DNA from: CAYTZA01 sp964442365
Lineage (GTDB): Bacteria > Patescibacteriota > Minisyncoccia > Phycocordibacterales > DAORIS01
Length of the DNA stretch: 9,586 bases
Assembly (NCBI GenBank): GCA_964442365.1
Contig: CAYTZA010000025.1
Location: 1 to 9,586, forward strand
Direction of reading: 5' to 3'
The translations under genes were made by a program, and so were the position numbers. Below the pieces are notes generated by a model, which saw only the letters and a list, made by a program, of their open reading frames with translations, made no database searches and was not told where the DNA came from. This document shows, piece by piece, positions 1 through 5,065 of the stretch. The first letter of the stretch is position 1; each line of letters starts with the position of its first letter.

Positions 1-33
1 GGCGCATCACATTGATGAACCGCTACAGTTTAT

Positions 34-63
34 ATTATAGCATATATTGATACTATTTGTCAA
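34..63 (-). promoter_or_regulatory. Strong sigma70-type promoter firing leftward out of the window
   Basis: Read on the minus strand, TTGACA (63-58) is followed after 18 bases by TATAAT (39-34). Both hexamers match the consensus exactly, and TGC directly precedes the -10, giving an extended -10 as well. Transcription would start near base 27 and run off the left edge, so the gene it serves is not visible. A short inverted repeat, CATCA/TGATG (6-18), falls in the first bases of the predicted transcript. The DedA gene to its right is also on the minus strand and ends at 97, so this promoter begins a new transcription unit. Confidence 0.75.
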
Positions 64-96
64 ATAGAATACGCCCCTGATTTACTGCCGTAAATA

Positions 97-735
97 CTAC
101 CCAAATACTCGATCTTTGATTCTTTTTAGTGTATTTACTAAACGCTCCCTCTGGTCTTTGTCTTTTAATACATGAAAAATACTCGGCAAAAGAGAAAGTA
201 CGATAATAAGAAGAACAATCGGAATAAGATACCTATCAATATTTGGCACTACTTTCCCTAGATAAAAACCTGCCAAGGTTACTCCCACAGCCCAAAGTAG
301 CGCCCCAATAATATTATTGATTAAAAATATTCTATAGTTCATCTTCCCTACCCCAGCAATTACAGGGACAAACGTACGCACTATAGGAAGAAAACGAGCA
401 AGAATAATCGTTTGAGCTCCATGCTTTTCAAAAAATATTTGTGCTTTAGTAACCTGATCAGGATGAAACCAAAGTGATTCTTTTTTATTGAAAATCTTTG
501 GTCCAGCTTTGTTACCAATCATGTATCCAACACTGTCACCCAAGACAGCAGCGACAAACGTAATCGTAACCAAAATTACAATATTGAAATACCCTTGTGA
601 TGCTAAAAGTCCCGCAGTGAACAGTAAACTATCTCCTGGTAAGAAAAAACCAATCAAAAGACCTGACTCGGTAAATATCACCGCACCAATACCAAGGTAT
701 CCAATCGCTTTAATAAATACAATAAGGTCAAACAT
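97..735 (-). CDS. DedA family (VTT/SNARE-associated) membrane protein
   Basis: A 212-residue integral membrane protein of the DedA family. Members are thought to act in phospholipid (undecaprenyl phosphate or lipid scrambling) and membrane-potential homeostasis in the inner membrane. Seen here: the N-terminal signature GFFLPGDSLLFTAG (about 29-42) and the second-half signature ARFLPIVRTFVPVIAG (113-128), followed by a GALLW...GFYLG segment (144-160). There are hydrophobic stretches near 8-30, 50-75, 138-160 and 168-190, then a basic C-terminal tail. E23, D35, R114 and R120 have the same spacing as the acidic and arginine residues reported as essential in E. coli YqjA/YghB (E39, D51, R130, R136), so an active protein is likely. 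The length is normal for the family. The ATG at 735 is only about 7 bases from the predicted transcription start, so the mRNA is probably nearly leaderless. The physiological substrate cannot be told from the sequence. Confidence 0.93.
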   Translation of the reverse strand: MFDLIVFIKAIGYLGIGAVIFTESGLLIGFFLPGDSLLFTAGLLASQGYFNIVILVTITFVAAVLGDSVGYMIGNKAGPKIFNKKESLWFHPDQVTKAQIFFEKHGAQTIILARFLPIVRTFVPVIAGVGKMNYRIFLINNIIGALLWAVGVTLAGFYLGKVVPNIDRYLIPIVLLIIVLSLLPSIFHVLKDKDQRERLVNTLKRIKDRVFG

Positions 736-738
736 ATT

Positions 739-754
739 TATAATATGTATTATA
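739..754. promoter_or_regulatory. Symmetric divergent promoter core (back-to-back -10 boxes)
   Basis: The 16 bases TATAATATGTATTATA form a perfect inverted repeat with 7-base arms and a TG centre. The left arm gives a plus-strand -10 TATAAT (739-744), suited to the Ig-repeat gene with a start near 751 and ATG at 763. The right arm read on the minus strand gives TATAAT (754-749), suited to DedA with a start near 742 and ATG at 735. No good -35 box is visible on either side. Polymerase could not occupy both at once, so the two genes may compete. The role as a promoter is inferred from motif and position. Confidence 0.5.
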
Positions 755-762
755 CTGTAGAT

Positions 763-1926
763 ATGAAAAGAAGTATTTTAATTTTTAGTTTCATAACATT
801 GTTTTTTATATCAGTAAACTTTACTCATGCAAGTGGCATATCACTTGGTATCATAAACCCAAACTGGAATGTACCTTTCGGTACAAGTATATATTTCAAA
901 ATCAATACTCCAGAACTTTTCAACACATACTACACACTAAGTGACACTTTTCCTCAAAGTACACTCTCAAATTCAAATATCAATACTCGTGGTGAATTTA
1001 CATGGACTCCAAGTCTCCAAGATATTGGTACTCACACAATCACTATTCGTGTAGGAGATCCATACGGACGGACTGAAACTATTACTCAGACACTGATTAT
1101 CGGTCCAGCTTCTCCTCTTACTATACACTCGATATCTCCAGGAACTACGGCAACTCCTAACAATATTTTCTCTCTTATAGTCACCGCAAATGGTTTCAGC
1201 AATGCTTCTTTTAGTGTCACTGACTCTTTTGTTGGATCAAGTATCACTCGCAATGCTATAAATTCATCTGGTATCCTAATTTGGACACCAACAACAAGCG
1301 ACGTTGGTATACACAATCTAAGAATACAAGTTGACGGAGCGGGAGGAAGAACTGCTAGTATATATCAAACCGTCACAGTTAAAGGTATCAGTATTCAAGA
1401 TATTTCTCGTAGCAGTGTACCTGTCGGAACACCATTAACATTTACTATTAAAAATCATGGACTTGGAACTCCAACGTACACTGTTAGTGATTCAGTTCGA
1501 TATAATACTATCTCTCAAAGTACTATAAACAATGATCGTTTCAGTTGGACACCACAAGTACAGGATATTGGTTCACATACGATTTCAGTTGAAACAACTG
1601 ACGGAAATGGTGATACATTTACTGCTAAAGTAACTATTACCGTCACTTCCCTTTACGAAACTCCCACAACACCACAACCAACTCCAATAACACCGACCAC
1701 TGATACTCGTTTTATATTTAACAAACCACTTGATATTGGCTCACTTGGAAATGACGTAAGAGAATTACAAAAAAGATTAACTGCCGAAGGATTTTTTACT
1801 GTTAGTCCAACTGGATATTACGGACCAGTTACCAAAATAGCTGTTCAAGCTTTTCAAAAGAAACACGGACTCTCCCCCCTTGGCAATGTTGGCCCTGGCA
1901 CTCGTGCTGCACTAAATAAGAGGTAG
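763..1926 (+). CDS. Secreted cell-wall protein: three Ig-like repeats plus peptidoglycan-binding domain
   Basis: A predicted exported protein of 387 residues. The start is set at the ATG at 763, not the in-frame ATG at 745, because MKRSILIFSFITLFF...FTHAS is then a clean signal peptide of about 23 residues, and because 745 lies inside the promoter palindrome. The mature part has three homologous beta-sandwich-like repeats of about 90 residues (roughly 27-115, 119-208, 209-298). Each carries a W-T-P core followed by D(I/V)G.H, as in FTWTPSLQDIGTHTITI, LIWTPTTSDVGIHNLRI and FSWTPQVQDIGSHTISV. A Thr/Pro-rich linker (about 299-321) leads to a C-terminal PG_binding_1-type domain (about 327-387: LGNDVRELQKRL, GYYGPVTKIAVQAFQKKHG). 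Such proteins usually sit on the wall as adhesive or structural surface proteins; no enzymatic domain is seen. No Shine-Dalgarno is visible. It is a single gene, convergent with the long leftward block. Confidence 0.88.
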   Translation: MKRSILIFSFITLFFISVNFTHASGISLGIINPNWNVPFGTSIYFKINTPELFNTYYTLSDTFPQSTLSNSNINTRGEFTWTPSLQDIGTHTITIRVGDPYGRTETITQTLIIGPASPLTIHSISPGTTATPNNIFSLIVTANGFSNASFSVTDSFVGSSITRNAINSSGILIWTPTTSDVGIHNLRIQVDGAGGRTASIYQTVTVKGISIQDISRSSVPVGTPLTFTIKNHGLGTPTYTVSDSVRYNTISQSTINNDRFSWTPQVQDIGSHTISVETTDGNGDTFTAKVTITVTSLYETPTTPQPTPITPTTDTRFIFNKPLDIGSLGNDVRELQKRLTAEGFFTVSPTGYYGPVTKIAVQAFQKKHGLSPLGNVGPGTRAALNKR

Positions 1927-1930
1927 ATAT

Positions 1931-1958
1931 TTGACTAAAATAATCCTTTATCTATAAT
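1931..1958 (+). promoter_or_regulatory. Plus-strand promoter for a short RNA unit
   Basis: TTGACT (1931-1936), 16 bases, then a perfect TATAAT (1953-1958). The predicted start is near 1964-1965, just 3' of the Ig-repeat gene and pointing at the terminator and tRNA half. There is no coding sequence in this direction before the terminator, so the product would be a small RNA or, historically, a tRNA. Confidence 0.6.
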
Positions 1959-1963
1959 TATAA

Positions 1964-2019
1964 AGCTGGTAAGGCTGGAGACATAAAAAAAACCGCTCTC
2001 AAAGGGGCGGTTTTTATCT
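1964..2019 (+). ncRNA. Putative small RNA of about 50-55 nt (promoter-defined, terminator-ended)
   Basis: From the start predicted by the promoter at 1931-1958 to the end of the intrinsic terminator there is room for a transcript of only about 50-55 nt. Its 5' end is AGCTGGTAAGG, followed by CTGGAGACAT, an A-run and the terminator hairpin. The 5' eleven bases are perfectly complementary to 2041-2051 in the tRNA half downstream. No known small-RNA family is recognised. This is a prediction from signals only; the unit may instead be the remains of a damaged tRNA gene whose promoter survived. Confidence 0.35.
1985..2019. terminator. Bidirectional intrinsic terminator
   Basis: Eight A (1985-1992), then stem CCGCTC (1993-1998), loop TCAAAG, stem GGGCGG (2005-2010; one T.G wobble) and TTTTT (2011-2015). 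The A and T runs extend the stem and give a U-tract on either strand. On the minus strand it would end the leftward four-gene block after the FAD oxidoreductase (stop at 2094). On the plus strand it would end the Ig-repeat gene transcript and the short RNA unit. Confidence 0.85.
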
Positions 2020-2035
2020 TATTTTTAAAACTTCC

Positions 2036-2083
2036 CACGACCTTACCAGCTGGGGTGTGCGGGTTCGATCCCCGTCGTGTCCA
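2036..2083 (+). pseudogene. tRNA 3'-half fragment, 5' half absent
   Basis: A canonical T-arm is present: stem GCGGG (2059-2063), loop TTCGATC (2064-2070) and stem CCCGT (2071-2075). It is followed by a seven-base acceptor strand CGTGTCC (2076-2082) and discriminator A (2083). CCA is not encoded. Counting back, the variable loop would be 2054-2058 and the anticodon loop 2042-2048, which would read TAC (valine) at 34-36. The anticodon stem pairs poorly and position 37 is C, so this identity is weak. The matching 5' acceptor strand (GGACACG) and a D-arm are missing: where they should be lie the T-run of the terminator and AT-rich DNA. It looks like a tRNA remnant or a duplicated tRNA end such as integration leaves, not a working tRNA. 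It lies antisense in the 3' untranslated region of the FAD oxidoreductase. Confidence 0.6.
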
Positions 2084-2093
2084 AAGAAACAAT

Positions 2094-3860
2094 CTACGAA
2101 GCGTGTGATTGAGCAAGAGCCTGGTGATCACCTTTAATGATATATTTCTCCATATCGCGAGCTTTAGCACCAACTTTTTTGCCAGGATTAAATATATTTA
2201 GCGGGTCAAAGATATTTTTTATTTGCACAAAAATATCAATCATTTCTTTGCTATACATTTTACTTAAAAACGGAGTACGGATAATACCATCGTTATGTTC
2301 AGCTGTTATAGATCCCTTATACAAAGCAACAAGATCATATACTTTTTCTGACAAAGCAAAGATGGTTGGTATGGTTTTTGGATCATTCATATCCATAAGG
2401 GGGATAATATGGAAATTACCATTGCCGGCATGACCCGCTATGGTATAGACCATATAAGGATACTCTGCAAGAAGAGAATTTAGTTTTGGTAGAAACTCAG
2501 GTAAAAATTCTGGCTTTACTACGATATCGTCTATAAAAGGAGCTGTTCTTCTACCCCTTACATGTTTTCGAAGTAGAGCAAAACTGTCTCGACGGATTGA
2601 CCAATACTTATCGGCTTCGATTTGTGACTTTGTAATACGAGTATTGAGTTTAAAGTGTTTGATTCGCAGACGCGCTTTTTCGCAAGCTCTTTGTGTTTCT
2701 TCTTCTGTAGCACCAGCAAACTCTACAAGAAGAATAAGTTTTGGTACACCTCCTGTTAGCATCATGAAGAATTCAGGTATAAAAGACATGCTCATTTTTA
2801 GAAATCCCCACAAACCTTTGGTCTTCAAAAAATCAAAAAAGAATTTTACTGCCAAACCAAATGTCTTATCATCATATGATTCGATACTTTGAGGCTTTTC
2901 TGCCACAAGCTCTTTGACAATATCTCCCAAAGTATCGAGCTTGTTAAGAAATACAACTAACAGTTTCGATGTTTTGGGGTTTTCAATAAGGTCAATAGTT
3001 ACCCTTGTTACTATACCAAGCGTACCTTGAGAACCAACAATAAGTTTTGGTAGATCAAAAACTTCTTCTTGTTCTCCTCTAGCGCGATTCCATACATTCC
3101 AAATAGTATATCCTGCTGAATTTTTTGAAACTTGTGGCTTACTGTTGTGTATTATTTCTTTATTGTTATCTATAAGTTTGGCAAGTGATTTGTATAAATC
3201 AGCTTCAAATCCTACTCCGGCAATTTTTTGCTCCAATTCTTTTCGAGACAAAGGTTTAACTGTGTATTCATTGCCATCTGAAAGTATTATAGAAAGTTCA
3301 GATACATAATCTTCTGTTTTGCCATATCGAAGCGTAAGCTCTCCTGCAGAATTGTTGCCGACCATACCGCCCATGGCATTTATGCTTTTAGAAGCGGTAT
3401 AACACGGAAGGAGTAAATCTTTTTTGAGTGTCTCTTTTTCGAAGTCTCGATAAAAACATCCTGGTTCAACAATTGCATGACCAACAATAACGACCTCTTC
3501 TCCACCTGGAAATACAGGAATTATTTTTTTATCACCACTCCTTTCGACAGAGATTATCTTATCCAAATACTTTGTTGTATCAAGAATAATCGACGTATTT
3601 AGAGATCCACCCGACATACAGGTGCCCGCGGCTCGCGCCGTAAGCGAAAGATTCGGATATTTATGCTTACTGTCCTTGACCCATGTCACTAACTTTTTAA
3701 TATCTTCAACATCTTTTGGAAAAACTACTATCTCTGGAGTGACTTTAAATAAACTCGCATCATAACTGTACGTTTCTAGAGTTTTTTGATCATACTGTAT
3801 ATCACCTTTAAAAAAGGCTTTTATTTCTTTTGTTATCGTGTCATTTTCTGACTGATTCAT
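2094..3860 (-). CDS. FAD-linked oxidoreductase, GlcD/D-lactate dehydrogenase-like
   Basis: A 588-residue flavoprotein of the FAD_binding_4 plus FAD-oxidase_C type (vanillyl-alcohol-oxidase fold), as in D-2-hydroxyacid dehydrogenases that oxidise D-lactate or glycolate. Seen: the FAD-pyrophosphate loop LTARAAGTCMSGGS (73-86), the second FAD motif GGMVGNNSAGELTLRYG (164-180), GSQGTLGIVTRVTIDL, and in the C-terminal part GHAGNGNFH and AEHNDGIIRTPFL, which supply active-site histidines in this family. It ends in IFDPLNIFNPGKKVG. There is no C-terminal cysteine-rich Fe-S domain, which many long D-LDH-like relatives carry, so electrons must pass to another partner or acceptor. No signal peptide is seen. 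It is the last gene of the leftward block, 19 bp after YibE/F, and has no clear Shine-Dalgarno, although an AT-rich TATTATATAAC element just before the ATG could be a local promoter. The substrate is not determined. Confidence 0.88.
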   Translation of the reverse strand: MNQSENDTITKEIKAFFKGDIQYDQKTLETYSYDASLFKVTPEIVVFPKDVEDIKKLVTWVKDSKHKYPNLSLTARAAGTCMSGGSLNTSIILDTTKYLDKIISVERSGDKKIIPVFPGGEEVVIVGHAIVEPGCFYRDFEKETLKKDLLLPCYTASKSINAMGGMVGNNSAGELTLRYGKTEDYVSELSIILSDGNEYTVKPLSRKELEQKIAGVGFEADLYKSLAKLIDNNKEIIHNSKPQVSKNSAGYTIWNVWNRARGEQEEVFDLPKLIVGSQGTLGIVTRVTIDLIENPKTSKLLVVFLNKLDTLGDIVKELVAEKPQSIESYDDKTFGLAVKFFFDFLKTKGLWGFLKMSMSFIPEFFMMLTGGVPKLILLVEFAGATEEETQRACEKARLRIKHFKLNTRITKSQIEADKYWSIRRDSFALLRKHVRGRRTAPFIDDIVVKPEFLPEFLPKLNSLLAEYPYMVYTIAGHAGNGNFHIIPLMDMNDPKTIPTIFALSEKVYDLVALYKGSITAEHNDGIIRTPFLSKMYSKEMIDIFVQIKNIFDPLNIFNPGKKVGAKARDMEKYIIKGDHQALAQSHAS

Positions 3861-3879
3861 AGTTATATAATATCACTAG

Positions 3880-5019
3880 TTATACTTCTGTATGCGACAT
3901 ATGTGAGTGACCATGATGAGCGTGCGACCCTTTGTATCCTTTCAAAAAATATACTGCCAAAATTGTGGTGATTGGTACTGTTAGTATAAGTCCAATACTA
4001 CCAACCACCGTTCTAATAATCTCTGTAGCAAAAATTTCTTGATTAATAATACTCGACATAGACGAATCAGATGTTGAAAAGAGAAGTAGCAAAGGAAGAG
4101 ATGCTCCTGTATACGCAAGAGCAAGCGTATTAACCAGTGCTCCAACGTGCTCCCTACCAACTCGCAATGCCTTTTTATACACATCTTTGCGAGATAAATT
4201 AGGAGCAGAAGTATATATTTCTGAGACAACAGCAGCTTGAGTCACAGCAATATCATCGAGCACTCCGAGAACACCGATCATAATACCTCCGAGAAGTAGT
4301 CCAGCAAAATCAAGAGAACCACGAGTATTAAAATTTAGAAAAACGGCTTCTTCAGAGGCAAAGCCTGTAAGACGTGCAAAAGTTACTCCAAGATATGCCA
4401 ATATACCAGTCAAAATTACAGCGATTATGGTACCAGAAAATGCCACGACTGATTCACGATTAAAACCATGTGTAAGAAATATTGCCAAGAACAAAATAAC
4501 AGCCGCTATGGTTATACTCGTAATAACAGGAGGATATCCTTGTAAAAGGCTGGGTACTAATACGTATAAAATAACAAAAAAACTTCCGCACAAACTAAGG
4601 ATTGATCTTAAACCCTGTTTACCTGAAAACAAAACGATTACTATCAAAAATAGAGCAACAAAAAAGACAATTACTCCTCGGCGATCCATGTCACGAACCG
4701 AATACATTTCCCTACCGTCTGTACCACTTATACTATGTCGAAGAAAAAATCGATCACCTTTTTTAAGGACAATAAAATCATCGCTTACAGTTATATTTTT
4801 GCCTTTATTGTCTCCTTCAAGAATCTCAGCGATAATTGTCTGATATACACTCTGTACGTCAGTACCAGGCACTTCTCTTTTTTCTTGACTTACGATTTCA
4901 AGGACTTTTGCCCTAACGATTTCAACTTTATCTTGAACAAGTATGGCCTCGTTCCCATAAACAGGAATTACGGAACATATTGCTCCAAATAGCACACAAA
5001 ATACAAACAATCGTTTCAT
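3880..5019 (-). CDS. YibE/F family membrane protein with His-rich C-terminus
   Basis: A 379-residue YibE/F-like protein; the family's biochemical role is not established. An N-terminal hydrophobic signal or anchor (4-22) is followed by an extracytoplasmic beta-rich region (about 25-112) and then about seven membrane segments (near 116-132, 138-160, 165-184, 192-214, 238-255, 293-314, 335-360). Hallmark stretches are GVLGVLDDIAVTQAAVVSEI (249-268) and GREHVGALVNTLALAYTG (288-305). The last residues, SHAHHGHSHMSH (365-376), hold six histidines, a typical metal-ion-binding tail. An AGGTAGGA Shine-Dalgarno-like sequence precedes the ATG at 5019. It lies 46 bp after the cation ATPase and 19 bp before the FAD oxidoreductase, so co-transcription is likely. 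A role in transport or membrane ion homeostasis is inferred from the context and the tail only. Confidence 0.88.
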   Translation of the reverse strand: MKRLFVFCVLFGAICSVIPVYGNEAILVQDKVEIVRAKVLEIVSQEKREVPGTDVQSVYQTIIAEILEGDNKGKNITVSDDFIVLKKGDRFFLRHSISGTDGREMYSVRDMDRRGVIVFFVALFLIVIVLFSGKQGLRSILSLCGSFFVILYVLVPSLLQGYPPVITSITIAAVILFLAIFLTHGFNRESVVAFSGTIIAVILTGILAYLGVTFARLTGFASEEAVFLNFNTRGSLDFAGLLLGGIMIGVLGVLDDIAVTQAAVVSEIYTSAPNLSRKDVYKKALRVGREHVGALVNTLALAYTGASLPLLLLFSTSDSSMSSIINQEIFATEIIRTVVGSIGLILTVPITTILAVYFLKGYKGSHAHHGHSHMSHTEV

Positions 5020-5065
5020 GCATCAATCCTACCTTTTGTCACACGATTTGCATATACCGTACAAT

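Larger units (their letters stand above)
1964..2051. repeat. 11-bp perfect inverted repeat flanking the terminator
   Basis: AGCTGGTAAGG (1964-1974) and CCTTACCAGCT (2041-2051) are exact reverse complements separated by 66 bases. The terminator hairpin lies inside this span. The right arm is part of the tRNA-like fragment; the left arm sits at the predicted transcription start. In a read-through RNA the arms could pair and enclose the terminator hairpin. Confidence 0.7.

Noticed and set aside
745..762. Upstream ATG for the Ig-repeat protein, adding six residues
   Set aside because: It overlaps the -10 palindrome and lies before the expected transcription start; the ATG at 763 gives a clean signal peptide.
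1964..2083. A complete tRNA or a tmRNA gene
   Set aside because: There is no 5' acceptor strand complementary to CGTGTCC, no D-arm and no tag reading frame; only the 3' half is tRNA-like. No GGACACG was found after it either, so a permuted tmRNA is not supported.
1958..2173. 71-codon minus-strand reading frame across the terminator and tRNA half
   Set aside because: Its middle (WTRRGSNPHTPAGK) is the typical false translation of the complement of a tRNA; it also crosses the terminator and overlaps the end of the FAD gene.
4427..4843. 138-codon plus-strand frame opposite YibE/F
   Set aside because: It is a shadow of the YibE/F coding sequence, without start signals and with a basic, unstructured composition.
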